A DNA stretch of 64,000 bases, taken from Kineococcus mangrovi (GTDB lineage Bacteria; Actinomycetota; Actinomycetes; Actinomycetales; Kineococcaceae). How positions within the stretch are numbered: position 1 is the first letter of the stretch; every line of letters starts with the position of its first letter. A program made the position numbers and the translations under genes. The stretch spans positions 124,001 to 188,000 of the forward strand of contig NZ_JBGGTQ010000003.1 in the NCBI RefSeq assembly GCF_041320705.1. The letters are read 5' to 3'. Under the pieces are notes generated by a model that was given only the letters and a program-made list of their open reading frames with translations, was not told where the DNA came from and did not search any database. Shown here in pieces: positions 55,180 through 64,000 of the stretch.

Positions 55180-57231
55180 TCAGCCCTGGTGGAACCGGCG
55201 GCCCGTGACCCGCTCGCCGGCGCCGACCCGGTCCAGGTACGGCGTGATCCCGCCCGTGAACAGCGGGTGCCCCGTGCCCAGGACCAGGCACACGTCGACG
55301 TCCTCAGGGCCGGCGACGACGCCCTCGTCCAGGACGCGGCGGATCTCGTCGGCGAGGGCGTCCTGCACGTTCCGCAGGACCTCCTCGCGCGTCAGCGGCG
55401 CGTCGCCCCCCTGGAACAGGCCCTCGTGGGCGCCGGTCAGCGCGACCGGGCCCTTCGGCGTGACGAGTTCCGGTCCGCCCGCCTCGACCCAGCGCCGCAG
55501 GTTGTCCGAGACCGTGTACCGGTCGGGGAAGGCGGCGGCCAGCGTCTCGTGCACGTGCAGCATGACGGCGGGCCCGACGAAGTGCCCGAGGCGGAACGGC
55601 GTCATCGGCAGCCCCAGCTCGTCGAGGCTGTGCTCGACGTCGAGCAGCGGCGTGCCCGCGTCGACGGCCTTGACGACCTCGTCGAACATGCGCGTCGAGA
55701 TGCGGTTCACGACGAACGCGGGCGCGTCCCGGACGAGCACGCACGTCTTCTTCAGCTTCTTCCCGACCGCGAACGCCGTCGCCAGGGCGACGTCGTCCGT
55801 CGCCTGAGTCCGCACGACCTCGACGAGGGGCAGCACGGCGACGGGGTTGAAGAAGTGGAAGCCGACGAACCGCTCGGGGTTCTCCAGCACCGACGCCATC
55901 TCGGTGACCGACAGCGAACTGGTGTTGGTGGCGAGGACGGCGTCCTCGCGCAGCAGGGGTTCCAGTTCGCGCAGGACGTCCTGCTTGACCGACATCTCCT
56001 CGAAGACGGCCTCGATGACGAAGTCGCAGTCGGCCAGGGCCTTCTTGTCCACCGACCCCGACACCGACGCCGACAGCCGGTTGGCCGTGTCGGAGGAGAT
56101 CCGGCCCTTGGTCAGCAGGTCGGCCACTCCCTGGCGGACGAACCCGACGCCCTTCTCCACGCGCTCGGCCGAGACGTCGGTGAGGACGACGGGGACCTGC
56201 AACCGGTGCAGGAACAGCAGCGCGAGCTGGGAGGCCATGAGGCCCGCGCCGACGACGCCGACCGAGGTCACCTTGCGCGGGTCCACCTGCGGCGCACCGG
56301 TCGGCTTGCGGCCGTAGCGCTGCACGAGGTCGAACGCGTACAGGCCCGCCTTCAGCTCGGGGGAGACCCCGAGGTCCGCCAGCGCCTGGTCCTCGGCGGC
56401 GAAGTGGGTGTCCCGGTCGTTCGTGCGGGCGGCCTCCAGGAGGTCCAGCGTCCGGTACGGCGCCGGGGCTGCACCGTGGACGCGGGCGTCGGCGACGGCC
56501 CGTCCCCGGGCGAGCGCCGCCGTCCACGTCGCCTCGTCGGCCGGTTCGGCGCGCTCCACCGCCGTCTCGCCCGCGAGGACCGTCCCGGCCCAGCGCAGCG
56601 ACTGCACGAGGAAGTCGGCCGGCTCGAACAGCGCGTCGGCGATGCCGGCTTCGAACGCCTGCGGACCGGACAGCGTCTTGTTGTTCGCGAGCGCGTTCTC
56701 GATCGCGACCTTGACCGCGACGTCCGGGCCGGCCAGGCGGGGGAGCAGGTACGTCCCGCCCCACCCGGGCACGAGACCCAGGTACGCCTCGGGCAGCCCG
56801 ATGCCGCGCACGGCGCCCGAGACCGTCCGGTAAGTGCAGTGCAGCGCCGTCTCCAGGCCGCCGCCGAGGGCCAGGCCGTTGACGAACGCGAACGTCGGCA
56901 CGCCCGCGTCCGCGAAGCGGCGCAGCACCCGGTGGCCGAGGGCCCCGACGGCCCGGCTGGACTCCAGGTCGGCGATCGAGGCGACGGCCTTGAGGTCGGC
57001 CCCGGCGCAGAACACGTGGTGCGCGCCGGTGACGCCGAGCGCGACGACGCCCTCCTCGCGCACGAGACGCTCGGCGACGTCCAGGGCCGCGTCGAGGTCG
57101 CCCAGCCCGGGCTGGCCGAGGACGAACGGCCGGCGCGGGTCGCCGGAGTCGAGGGTGAGCAGGGCCATCGTGCCGGGCTTCGTGCCGCCGGGGGTGCGGG
57201 GCAGGTCGAGGGTGCGGACGTGGACGGTCAT
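55180..57231 (-). CDS. fadB: Fatty oxidation multifunctional protein (enoyl-CoA hydratase / 3-hydroxyacyl-CoA dehydrogenase), 683 aa
   Basis: Second and third steps of beta-oxidation in one chain. The N-terminal crotonase domain has GAHHVFCAGADLKAVA and FVNGLALGGGLETALHC (oxyanion loop) and GIGLPEAYLGLVPGWGGTY with the catalytic Glu. From about residue 325 an NAD-binding dehydrogenase domain follows: VGVVGAGLMASQLALLFL, ATNTSSLSVTEMA and FHFFNPVAVLPLVEVVR with the catalytic His. The C-terminal helical part is complete. It overlaps the thiolase gene by one base, the usual fadA-fadB pairing. Confidence 0.94.
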   Translation of the reverse strand: MTVHVRTLDLPRTPGGTKPGTMALLTLDSGDPRRPFVLGQPGLGDLDAALDVAERLVREEGVVALGVTGAHHVFCAGADLKAVASIADLESSRAVGALGHRVLRRFADAGVPTFAFVNGLALGGGLETALHCTYRTVSGAVRGIGLPEAYLGLVPGWGGTYLLPRLAGPDVAVKVAIENALANNKTLSGPQAFEAGIADALFEPADFLVQSLRWAGTVLAGETAVERAEPADEATWTAALARGRAVADARVHGAAPAPYRTLDLLEAARTNDRDTHFAAEDQALADLGVSPELKAGLYAFDLVQRYGRKPTGAPQVDPRKVTSVGVVGAGLMASQLALLFLHRLQVPVVLTDVSAERVEKGVGFVRQGVADLLTKGRISSDTANRLSASVSGSVDKKALADCDFVIEAVFEEMSVKQDVLRELEPLLREDAVLATNTSSLSVTEMASVLENPERFVGFHFFNPVAVLPLVEVVRTQATDDVALATAFAVGKKLKKTCVLVRDAPAFVVNRISTRMFDEVVKAVDAGTPLLDVEHSLDELGLPMTPFRLGHFVGPAVMLHVHETLAAAFPDRYTVSDNLRRWVEAGGPELVTPKGPVALTGAHEGLFQGGDAPLTREEVLRNVQDALADEIRRVLDEGVVAGPEDVDVCLVLGTGHPLFTGGITPYLDRVGAGERVTGRRFHQG

Positions 57232-58460
57232 CAGGCGGCCGCCCCCTCGTGAGCGAACCCTTCCCAGGCGGGGTTCTCCCAGACCACGGAACCGCCCTGG
57301 CCCAACCCGACGCACATCGCCGTGAGGCCGAAGCGGACCTCGGGGTGCTCGGCGAACTGGCGCGCGAGCTGGGTCATGAGGCGCACGCCGGACGCCGCCA
57401 GCGGGTGGCCGATCGCGATCGCGCCGCCGTAGAGGTTGACGCGCGGGTCGTCGTCGGCGATGCCGAAGTGGTCCAGGAAGCTGAGGACCTGCACGGCGAA
57501 GGCCTCGTTCAGCTCGAACAGACCGATGTCGTCGATGCTCAACCCCGTGCGCTGCAGCACCTTCTCGGTGGAGGGGACCGGGCCCAGGCCCATGACCCCC
57601 GGTTCGACGCCGGCGAACCCGAACCCGACCAGGCGCATCTTCGGCGTCAGCCCCAGCTCGGCGGCCACGTCCTCGGCGGCCAGGACGCACGCGGTGGCGC
57701 CGTCGGTCAGCGGGGAGGCGTTGCCCGCGGTGACGCGCCCGTGCGGGCGGAACGGCGTCCGCAGGTTCGCCAGGCCCTCCATCGTCGTGCCGGGCCGCGC
57801 GAGCTCGTCGGCCGTGGCCAGGCCCCAGCCCCGCTCGGCGCTCGCGGACGCGACGGGCACGAGGTCGGCCTCGACCTGCCCGTTCGCGACGGCCTTGGCG
57901 AACTTCTCCTGGCTGGCGACGGCGAACGCGTCGGCGCGCTCCTTCGTCAGCTGCGGGAACCGGTCGTGCAGCGCCTCGGCCGTCTTGCCCATGTCCAGGG
58001 CGTCGGGGGAGACGATGCGCTCGGTGAGGAAGCGCGGGTTCGGGTCCATGCCGGCGCCCAGCGGGTGGTGACCCATGTGCTCGACCCCGCCGGCCAGTGC
58101 CACGTCCAGGGCGCCGACGGCGATCGAGGCCGCGCTCGTCGTCACGGCCGTCATGGCGCCGGCGCACCAGCGGTCGATGGCGTACCCGGGCGTCGTGACG
58201 GGCAGGCCCGCCAGCAGGGCGGCGCTGCGGCCGAGCACGAGGCCCTGGTCACCGGACTGGGTGGCCGCCGCGACGGCGACCTCCTCGATCCGCTCGGGCG
58301 GCAGGGACGGGTTGCGGCGCAGCAGTTCGCGCAGGCACGCGACGACGAGGTCGTCGGCGCGGGTCTGGGCGTGGACGCCGTCGGGGCGGGCCTTGCCGAA
58401 CGGGGTGCGGACGCCGTCGGCGAAGACGACGCTCCGTCCGGGGGCGGGCGTGTGGACCAC
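57231..58460 (-). CDS. fadA: Acetyl-CoA acyltransferase (thiolase), 409 aa
   Basis: Last step of beta-oxidation. Thiolase catalytic residues: the nucleophilic Cys in IDRWCAGAMTAV, His in GGAIAIGHPLAASG and the second Cys in AMCVGLGQGG. The block LFELNEAFAVQVL is present. GTG 58460 is preceded by GAGGAGG at short spacing. It starts the operon; a palindrome lies 21-41 nt upstream. With fadB and the divergent ligase and dehydrogenase genes this gives a nearly complete fatty-acid degradation set. Confidence 0.95.
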   Translation of the reverse strand: MVHTPAPGRSVVFADGVRTPFGKARPDGVHAQTRADDLVVACLRELLRRNPSLPPERIEEVAVAAATQSGDQGLVLGRSAALLAGLPVTTPGYAIDRWCAGAMTAVTTSAASIAVGALDVALAGGVEHMGHHPLGAGMDPNPRFLTERIVSPDALDMGKTAEALHDRFPQLTKERADAFAVASQEKFAKAVANGQVEADLVPVASASAERGWGLATADELARPGTTMEGLANLRTPFRPHGRVTAGNASPLTDGATACVLAAEDVAAELGLTPKMRLVGFGFAGVEPGVMGLGPVPSTEKVLQRTGLSIDDIGLFELNEAFAVQVLSFLDHFGIADDDPRVNLYGGAIAIGHPLAASGVRLMTQLARQFAEHPEVRFGLTAMCVGLGQGGSVVWENPAWEGFAHEGAAA

Positions 58461-58480
58461 AGGACCTCCTCGTCGCGGGT

Positions 58481-58501
58481 GCGTACGACGACACCGTACG
58501 C
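58481..58501. promoter_or_regulatory. Palindrome upstream of the fadA-fadB operon
   Basis: 7-bp arms GCGTACG and CGTACGC around ACGACAC. It is placed like a repressor site just before fadA; a TetR-type fatty-acid regulator would fit, but none is encoded nearby. Confidence 0.5.
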
Positions 58502-58864
58502 GTCGTGCGAGGTAAGCGGTACCGGCGGTCCCTGGTAATCGCCCGGGTGAGGGCGCCGGGTCGAACCAGTCCGCGTCGTGGGACGGCAGCCGCCGGTCAC
58601 CGCGTCGCGCTGCGAGGCTGACCAGCACCAGCACCAGCGGCCAGCACCGCGAGGCCGCGCCGGACGCGGGGTCCACCCGGGAGCACCGGGCACAGGTGCC
58701 GACCCCACCCCGGTGCCCACCTCGCCCGCCGCGCGATCGCCACGGACCCGGTGCCGTGCGAGGCTCGGGCTCCCGGCCAGGTCCGCGGTCTCGCGCCGCA
58801 CGTCCGACGCGACCCGGCGCCCGGACGGCACCAGGACACCACCAGCGCACGCGGAGGAGGGGCC
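58502..58864. other. Intergenic region between fadA and the ROK gene
   Basis: About 360 nt without a convincing gene. It contains a CAG/CCAGCACC-rich short repeat run near 58619-58650 and the GGAGGAGG ribosome site of the ROK gene at its right end. Open frames crossing it have no conserved sequence. I see no RNA structure I can name. Confidence 0.4.
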
Positions 58865-59809
58865 ATGCAGACGGTCGGGGTCGACGTGGGAGGCACCAAC
58901 ATCGAGGTCGGACTGGTCGGGGACGACCACGAGGTTCTCGGGAACGCCAAGCGGAACACCCCGGTGGAGGGGCCCGGAGCGGTCCTGGACGTCATCGCCG
59001 AACTGGTGGCCGAGGTCGGGGGCGATCCCGTGGGCATCGGGCTCGGCATCCCCGGCGTCGTCCACGAGGGACGGGCGCTGACCGTGCCCAACCTGCCGGG
59101 CTGGGACGACCCCGTCGACCTGGTCGAGGGGTTGTCCGACCGCACCGGGCTGCCCGTCGTCCTGGGCAACGACGGCAACGTGGGTCTGCTCGGGGAGTGG
59201 CTGCACGGAGCCGCGAAGGGCCACGACGACGTGCTGGGCGTGTGGCTGGGCACCGGGGTCGGTGGCGGGCTCGTGCTGGGTGGTCGTCCGTACCTGGGGT
59301 CGCACGGAGCCGCGGGCGAGATCGGGCACGTCGTCGTCCGGGACGGCGGTCAGCTGTGCGGCTGCGGGCGCCGCGGGTGCGTGGAGGCCTACGCCGGGCG
59401 CCGGTCGATGCAGACCGCCGTGCGGGCCTTGGTGGACGCCGGGCGCACCACGACCCTGGAGGAACTGCGGATCGACAAGGGCAAGGAGTCGATGACCTCC
59501 AGCGTCTGGGAGGCCGCCCTCGCGAACGGGGACGAGCTGGCGCAGGAGGTCTTCGGCACGGGCGTGGACGCGCTCGGGGTCGGGATCGGTGCCGTCCTGA
59601 ACGTGCTGGACGTCGACCTCGTCGTCATCGGCGGGGGTCTGGCGGAGAAGCTCGGCTCGGACCTGGCGGACCGGATCGAGGAGTCCACCACGCCCTGGGT
59701 GATGCGTCCGAGCCCGGACCTGCGCTTCTGCGTCGCTGCCCTGGGTGACGACTCCGGAGTGGTGGGCGCGGCGGCGCTGTCCCGGTCCGCCGTGATCGCC
59801 GGCTCGTGA
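58865..59809 (+). CDS. ROK-family sugar kinase (glucokinase-like), 314 aa
   Basis: Probable cytosolic hexose kinase. N-terminal ATP-binding strand GVDVGGTNIEVGLVGDD, the catalytic Asp in LGNDGNVGLLGEW, GVWLGTGVGGGLVLGG and the zinc-binding ROK signature GEIGHVVVRDGGQLCGCGRRGCVEAYAG are all present. There is no helix-turn-helix at the N-terminus, so it is an enzyme and not an NagC-type repressor. Substrate could be glucose, mannose or N-acetylated sugars; glucokinase is the default guess. ATG 58865 has GGAGGAGG upstream. A 15-bp hairpin follows. Confidence 0.9.
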   Translation: MQTVGVDVGGTNIEVGLVGDDHEVLGNAKRNTPVEGPGAVLDVIAELVAEVGGDPVGIGLGIPGVVHEGRALTVPNLPGWDDPVDLVEGLSDRTGLPVVLGNDGNVGLLGEWLHGAAKGHDDVLGVWLGTGVGGGLVLGGRPYLGSHGAAGEIGHVVVRDGGQLCGCGRRGCVEAYAGRRSMQTAVRALVDAGRTTTLEELRIDKGKESMTSSVWEAALANGDELAQEVFGTGVDALGVGIGAVLNVLDVDLVVIGGGLAEKLGSDLADRIEESTTPWVMRPSPDLRFCVAALGDDSGVVGAAALSRSAVIAGS

Positions 59810-59937
59810 GCTGAGGCACGGGGTGCGGCGAGTGGTCGGTGGTGTGGCGCGTCCTGGCGGGCGGCACCGTCACCCGCGTCACCGTCGTGGTGGCGGGCGT
59901 CATCGCGCACGCCGTCCCGGCACCGCGGTCCGGGGAC

Positions 59938-59958
59938 GGCGAACGGCGAACGGCGAAC
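59938..59958. repeat. 7-bp tandem repeat, three copies
   Basis: GGCGAAC repeated three times, running directly into the left arm of the following hairpin. Confidence 0.8.
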
Positions 59959-59988
59959 GGCCCGGACCTGACGAGGTCCGGGCCGTTC
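59955..59988. terminator. 15-bp bidirectional hairpin between the ROK and glycosyltransferase genes
   Basis: Perfect arms GAACGGCCCGGACCT and AGGTCCGGGCCGTTC with a GACG loop, between convergent genes. Confidence 0.85.
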
Positions 59989-60002
59989 GGGGGAGTCCTG
60001 GC

Positions 60003-61496
60003 TCAGGCGGTGAGCCCGCGGGTCGGGCGGAGCAGCTTGATGACGAGCAGGGCGCTCGCGACGATCGTCAGGAAGGCGAGCGAGCGCCAGCCGACGGTCA
60101 GGACGACGCGCTGGAACTCGACGCTGGCCTGCGTCAGCCAGTACCAGGCGCCGACCGAGGAGACGACGACCGAACCGACGATCGTGCCGAGCAGGGCGCC
60201 GGCCCCGCCGCCGGTGCGCTTGCCGGCCTCGGCCGCGGCCTGCGCGGCCCACAGGTCGCGGCGGGTGCCGAGCAGGTGCGTCACCCAGGACTTGGCGGTG
60301 TTCCAGCCCGAGAACCACAGCCACAGCTCACCGGGCAGCCACAGCGCGGCGAACAGGTAGTCGGCGCCGCGGCGGTGGGGGGACAGGTGCGCCATCTTCA
60401 GCTGGTAGAGGGCGGCGAGCGCGGTCGGGGTGATCCACCACCAGGACCAGACGAACTGGTGGGTGGAGACCGAGGCGGCGAGCAGCGCGACGAAGGCCAG
60501 GCGCATGAAGACGTTCAGGCCCAGGCCGATGTGCTGCAGCCAGAACGGCAGCGTCCGCTTGGACAGCGGCGTGCTCGTCATGAGGGCGATGAGCCCGGCG
60601 TTCCACTTGGCGCGCTGGCCGGACAGGGCGCGGACGGTCGGCATGGCGCCGACCTGGGCGCGGGCGGTGGCCGACATGACCGTCGTCCAGCCGATCTCCT
60701 GCAGCTCCAGGCCGAGCTGGGCGTCCTCGGTCGCGGTCTCGTTCGTCCACGGGGCCGCGCGGCGGTGCCGGCGGGTCACCTCGTCGACGGCGGCGAACCG
60801 GAACGCCGAGCACTGGCCGCCGACGATCGTGGTGCGGCGGGCGCGCTCATTGGCGCGGACCTGGAACTGGGTGAAGTCCATCTTCTGCGCCCGCACGAGC
60901 TGGCGGTTGAACCAGCCGCCCTGGCCCTCGGCGAAGTGGTACTTGGCGGAGACGGCCGCCGCGCTGGGCGTCTTGAGGAGCTCGGCCTCGAGGTCGGCGA
61001 GGCAGTCGGGGTCGAGGACGACGTCGGCGTCCATGCTCACCATGACGTCGAAGGCGCCGCCGGCGAGGAACTCGGCGTACCCGGTCGCGAGCGCCCCGAC
61101 CTTGGCGTCGGTGTTGCCGGAGGTCTCGATGACCTTGATGCCCCGGTACCGGCGGGCGATCTTCACGGTGTCGTCGGTGCAGTTGTCGGCGATGACGACG
61201 ATGAGGTCCGGGGTGCGGGTCTGCGTCACGAGCGAGTCCAGGCACGCCTCGATGTCGGACTCCTCGTTGTGCGCCGGCAGCAGGACGGCCATCTTCGCCA
61301 CCCGCCGGGTCGCGGGGCGGTAGCGCAGGCGGTGGATCGTGACCTCGAGCGCGCGCCGGGCGTTGACGGCGGTGTCGGCGAGGCGGTCGGCGAGGCTGGC
61401 GCGGGGGGCGGGGACGGTCGTCCGGGGCAGGACGGTCCCCTCGACGACCCGGGGCTCGGGCTGGACGAGGAGCGGAGCGAGGTCTTGAACGGCCAT
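60003..61496 (-). CDS. Membrane glycosyltransferase, family 2, 497 aa
   Basis: Processive-type GT2 enzyme. The cytosolic GT-A domain starts at about residue 68 (AKMAVLLPAHNEESDIEACL), with VMVSMDADVVLDPD (DxD metal site), ATEDAQLGLEL (the ED base) and SGQRAKWNAGL (QRxKW-type acceptor motif). That set is typical of cellulose synthase/hyaluronan synthase-like polymerases. At least four membrane helices follow (for example LGLNVFMRLAFVALLAASV and LLGTIVGSVVVSSVGAWYWL). It probably makes or exports a surface polysaccharide; the sugar is unknown. ATG 61496 has GGAGGCAG upstream. Confidence 0.88.
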   Translation of the reverse strand: MAVQDLAPLLVQPEPRVVEGTVLPRTTVPAPRASLADRLADTAVNARRALEVTIHRLRYRPATRRVAKMAVLLPAHNEESDIEACLDSLVTQTRTPDLIVVIADNCTDDTVKIARRYRGIKVIETSGNTDAKVGALATGYAEFLAGGAFDVMVSMDADVVLDPDCLADLEAELLKTPSAAAVSAKYHFAEGQGGWFNRQLVRAQKMDFTQFQVRANERARRTTIVGGQCSAFRFAAVDEVTRRHRRAAPWTNETATEDAQLGLELQEIGWTTVMSATARAQVGAMPTVRALSGQRAKWNAGLIALMTSTPLSKRTLPFWLQHIGLGLNVFMRLAFVALLAASVSTHQFVWSWWWITPTALAALYQLKMAHLSPHRRGADYLFAALWLPGELWLWFSGWNTAKSWVTHLLGTRRDLWAAQAAAEAGKRTGGGAGALLGTIVGSVVVSSVGAWYWLTQASVEFQRVVLTVGWRSLAFLTIVASALLVIKLLRPTRGLTA

Positions 61497-61770
61497 GGGG
61501 GCTGCCTCCGTGGGCGGGGCTCTGGGCTCGGGCTGTCGTGGTGCTGCGGGGCTCGTCAGTGACGTTAGGTAGCCGATTGCTCCTCCAACAGCTCCGTTCC
61601 GCCGCTAGAGGTAACGCTGTGCTCATTCATCGACCATGTGGACCGCTGGCCGTCACTCCTCGTCACGAACCATCACGCCATTCCTCGCCCGTCGTCACGC
61701 AGCGTCGTTGCCGGTGATCGGGGGTCGGGAGTGCGGGCCGAACGGGGAAGACCGGTGGGCGCGCGCCGGT
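61497..61770. other. Intergenic region between the glycosyltransferase and the ileS leader
   Basis: About 270 nt, less GC-rich than the genes around it. It should hold the glycosyltransferase promoter (minus strand) and the upstream part of the ileS promoter. No gene is convincing here; the open frame across 61636-61872 overlaps the T-box and has no family features. Confidence 0.4.
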
Positions 61771-61776
61771 TACGAT
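61771..61776 (+). promoter_or_regulatory. Putative -10 element of the ileS leader
   Basis: TACGAT, which would start transcription about 6 nt later, just before the T-box stem. Confidence 0.55.
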
Positions 61777-61781
61777 GGGCG

Positions 61782-62010
61782 CACAGGCGTCGATCCGGCC
61801 ATCACCGGTGAGCCTCCGGAAGAACGGGTGCCCCCGGGTGCCTCACTAGAACCGGACGGGTGCGGCCCGTGACAGCCGGACGAGAGCGGTCGTCCCCGCT
61901 CTCCCCCGTGGGGGAGGGTGCGGGCGGCAAGCGGGGTGGTACCGCGGCACCGCCGGCCCCGGCGGGCGTCGTCCTCGCGGCTGGAGCGGTTCAGTCGAGG
62001 AGACGAGCAC
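61782..62010 (+). promoter_or_regulatory. Translational T-box riboswitch controlling ileS
   Basis: Senses uncharged tRNA-Ile. The specifier codon ATC (61801-61803) sits in a loop closed by CCGG/CCGG, followed by GAGCCTCCGGAAGAAC, the actinobacterial ileS stem I pattern. The conserved T-box GGGGTGGTACCGCGG lies at 61933-61947 with the TGG bulge that pairs to the tRNA acceptor end. Downstream, CGTC-G-TCCTCG (61967-61977) can pair with CGAGGAGACG (61996-62005), which contains the Shine-Dalgarno. That means control of translation initiation, not termination. I see no terminator hairpin with a U-run. This class is known in actinobacteria. Confidence 0.9.
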
Positions 62011-62011
62011 G

Positions 62012-64000
62012 GTGTCCGAGGACGTGACGGAAACCCCCCAGACCGGCGAGGTCGCCGGTGACGTGGCCGCGGAGACGACGAGCGGCCCGAGCTTCCCCGA
62101 GATCGAGCGCGCCGTGCTGGACTCCTGGGCCCGGGACGACACCTTCCGCGCCAGCGTCGACGCGCGCAGGGGGTCCGCGGCCGGGGAGTTCGTCGTCTAC
62201 GACGGCCCGCCCTTCGCCAACGGCCTGCCCCACTACGGCCACCTGCTCACCGGGTACGTCAAGGACCTCGTGCCGCGCTACCGGACGATGCGCGGTCACC
62301 AGGTCGAGCGCCGCTTCGGCTGGGACACCCACGGCCTGCCCGCCGAGGTGGAGGCCGAGAAGCAGCTCGGTATCACCCACAAGTCGCAGATCGACGCGCT
62401 CGGCGTCGCGGCCTTCAACGACGCCTGCCGCACCTCCGTGCTCAGGTACACGAAGGAGTGGGAGGAGTACGTCACCCGCCAGGCGCGCTGGGTGGACTTC
62501 GAGAACGACTACAAGACCCTCGACACCGACTACATGGAGTCGGTCATGTGGGCCTTCAAGACGTTGTGGGACAAGGGTCTGGTCTACGAGGGGTTCCGCG
62601 TCCTGGCCTACTGCTGGCGGTGCGAGACGCCGCTGAGCAACTCCGAGACCCGCCTGGACGACGTCTACCGCAACCGCCAGGACCCCGCCGTCACCGTCGG
62701 GTTCCGGTTCACCGACTCCGGCGACGACCTCGACGGCGTCCTCGGCCTCGTCTGGACGACGACGCCGTGGACGCTGCCCAGCAACCTCGCGATGGCCGTC
62801 CACCCCGACCTGGAGTACGTCGTCGTCACGGGCACCGGCGACCACGAGGGTCGGCGGTTCCTGCTCGCCGCCGACCGGCTGGCCCACTACGCCCGCGAAC
62901 TGGGCGAGGACGCCGCCGACCGCGTCGTGGCCCGCAAGCGCGGCGCCGACCTGCTCGGCCGCCGCTACGTCCCGCCCTTCGACTACTTCGCGGGCCGGGA
63001 GAACGCCCACCAGGTCCTCGCCGCCGACTACGTCACCACCGACTCCGGCACGGGGATGGTCCACATCGCCCCGGCCTTCGGCGAGGACGACAAGCTCGTC
63101 ACCGACGCGGCCGGGATCGTCCCCGTCGTCCCCGTCGCCTCCAACGGGACGTTCACGGGCGAGGTCCGCGACTTCGCCGGGATGCACGTCTTCGACGCGA
63201 ACAAGGAGATCAACCGCGCGCTGCGCGACGGGGTGCCCTCGGGCGCGCTGCTGCTGCGCCTGGAGACGTACGACCACTCCTACCCGCACTGCTGGCGGTG
63301 CGGGAACGCGCTGATCTACCGCGCCGTGTCGAGCTGGTTCGTCAAGGTCACGGCGATCCGGGACCGCATGGTCGAGCTCAACGAGCAGATCACCTGGGTC
63401 CCCGACCACGTGCAGCACGGGTCCTTCGGCAAGTGGCTGGAGGGGGCGCGCGACTGGTCCATCAGCCGCAACCGCTACTGGGGCAGCCCCATCCCGGTGT
63501 GGGTGTCGGACGACCCGGCGTACCCGCGCGTCGACGTCTACGGTTCGCTCGACGACCTCGAACGCGACTTCGGCGTCCGGCCGGCCGACCTGCACCGGCC
63601 GTTCGTCGACGAGCTGACCCGGCCCAACCCCGACGACCCGACGGGGCGCTCCACCATGCGCCGCGTCCCGGAGGTCCTCGACTGCTGGTTCGAGTCGGGG
63701 TCGATGCCGTTCGCCCAGGTGCACTACCCGTTCGAGAACACCGACTGGTTCGAGAGCCACTACCCGGGCGACTTCATCGTCGAGTACATCGGGCAGACCC
63801 GCGGCTGGTTCTACACGCTGCACGTCCTGGCCACGGCGCTGTTCGACCGGCCGGCGTTCCGCACGTGCGTCTCGCACGGGATCCTGCTCGGCGACGACGG
63901 CCGCAAGATGAGCAAGTCGCTGCGGAACTACCCGGACGTGTCCGAGGTCCTGGACCGCGACGGCTCGGACGCCATGCGCTGGTTCCTCATGAGTTCCCCC
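62012..64000 (+). CDS. ileS: Isoleucyl-tRNA synthetase, 3' end outside the window
   Basis: Class Ia synthetase charging tRNA-Ile; 663 codons are visible and the frame is open at the right edge. HIGH-type HYGH at residues 74-77 in [12 protein letters not shown], a large editing domain with [18 protein letters not shown], and KMSKS at 632-636 in [11 protein letters not shown]. Cysteine pairs AYCWRCE and PHCWRCG are seen. The sequence [18 protein letters not shown] is the IleRS type of large actinobacterial/eukaryote-like form. GTG 62012 lies 8-9 nt after GAGGAGA, which the T-box can mask. The N-terminal about 20 residues are a non-conserved acidic tail. Confidence 0.97.
   Translation, partial: MSEDVTETPQTGEVAGDVAAETTSGPSFPEIERAVLDSWARDDTFRASVDARRGSAAGEFVVYDGPPFANGLPHYGHLLTGYVKDLVPRYRTMRGHQVERRFGWDTHGLPAEVEAEKQLGITHKSQIDALGVAAFNDACRTSVLRYTKEWEEYVTRQARWVDFENDYKTLDTDYMESVMWAFKTLWDKGLVYEGFRVLAYCWRCETPLSNSETRLDDVYRNRQDPAVTVGFRFTDSGDDLDGVLGLVWTTTPWTLPSNLAMAVHPDLEYVVVTGTGDHEGRRFLLAADRLAHYARELGEDAADRVVARKRGADLLGRRYVPPFDYFAGRENAHQVLAADYVTTDSGTGMVHIAPAFGEDDKLVTDAAGIVPVVPVASNGTFTGEVRDFAGMHVFDANKEINRALRDGVPSGALLLRLETYDHSYPHCWRCGNALIYRAVSSWFVKVTAIRDRMVELNEQITWVPDHVQHGSFGKWLEGARDWSISRNRYWGSPIPVWVSDDPAYPRVDVYGSLDDLERDFGVRPADLHRPFVDELTRPNPDDPTGRSTMRRVPEVLDCWFESGSMPFAQVHYPFENTDWFESHYPGDFIVEYIGQTRGWFYTLHVLATALFDRPAFRTCVSHGILLGDDGRKMSKSLRNYPDVSEVLDRDGSDAMRWFLMSSP

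Noticed and set aside
58578-58864. Open frames in the fadA-ROK gap
   Set aside because: Pro/Arg-rich, no homology signals, and they run into the ROK gene in wrong frames.
61636-61872. Small open frame before ileS
   Set aside because: It overlaps the T-box leader and its promoter; no ribosome site and no recognisable protein features.

Overview
The window is very GC-rich, uses GTG starts heavily, and carries the gene content of an actinobacterium: clpP1-clpP2-clpX behind trigger factor, ergothioneine genes egtABC, a PadR-ino1 pair (inositol phosphate for mycothiol), an Rv2466c-like DsbA protein, EttA, a RamB-type regulator beside GTP-dependent PEPCK, and a translational T-box on ileS. A Kineosporiaceae/Kineococcus-like chromosome is my best guess. 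That is inference from gene content and style; no 16S gene is present. I see no phage, IS element, plasmid origin or CRISPR array.

Layout. 1-4.4 kb: 3' part of a fused ABC exporter with an apparent frameshift, a small unknown protein, an S4-domain protein and an aldo/keto reductase. 4.4-9.7 kb: a CUT1 sugar importer (two permeases and a Tat-type lipoprotein, no ATPase) divergent from a probable polysaccharide-degrading enzyme, then tRNA-Arg(TCT). 9.8-17.2 kb: ettA, an acyl-CoA thioesterase with an odd N-terminal repeat, a zinc-type oxidoreductase, pckG and a divergent ramB-like gene. 17.3-20.6 kb: egtA-egtB-egtC with overlapping ends. 20.7-31 kb: truncated haemoglobin, SDR/DUF2867 protein, MscS channel and prolyl oligopeptidase on the minus strand, then malQ and pepN. 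31.1-35.3 kb: Rv2466c-like protein, DUF429 protein, rpiB, nei, glycerate kinase and tRNA-Gly(TCC). 35.4-40.1 kb: tRNA-Pro(TGG), tig, clpP1, clpP2, clpX.

40.1-44.7 kb holds the least ordinary locus: a MarR-MFS-YceI operon in which the MFS pump ends in three carboxypeptidase-regulatory-like beta-sandwich domains and the YceI protein begins with a related one. A second MarR gene follows. 44.8-49.2 kb: PadR-ino1 under a perfect palindrome, then valS. 49.3-52.3 kb: two tandem paralogous membrane diguanylate cyclases. 52.4-58.5 kb: a fatty-acid oxidation block (acyl-CoA ligase, acyl-CoA dehydrogenase, FadB-like and FadA-like). 58.9-64 kb: ROK sugar kinase, membrane glycosyltransferase, T-box leader and the 5' part of ileS.

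Two window-wide patterns stand out. Many start codons lie 6-7 nt after a -10-like xANNNT hexamer with no Shine-Dalgarno sequence, which suggests leaderless transcripts and helps to fix starts. Many gene ends, especially between convergent genes, carry long, near-perfect GC-rich hairpins without U-tracts.
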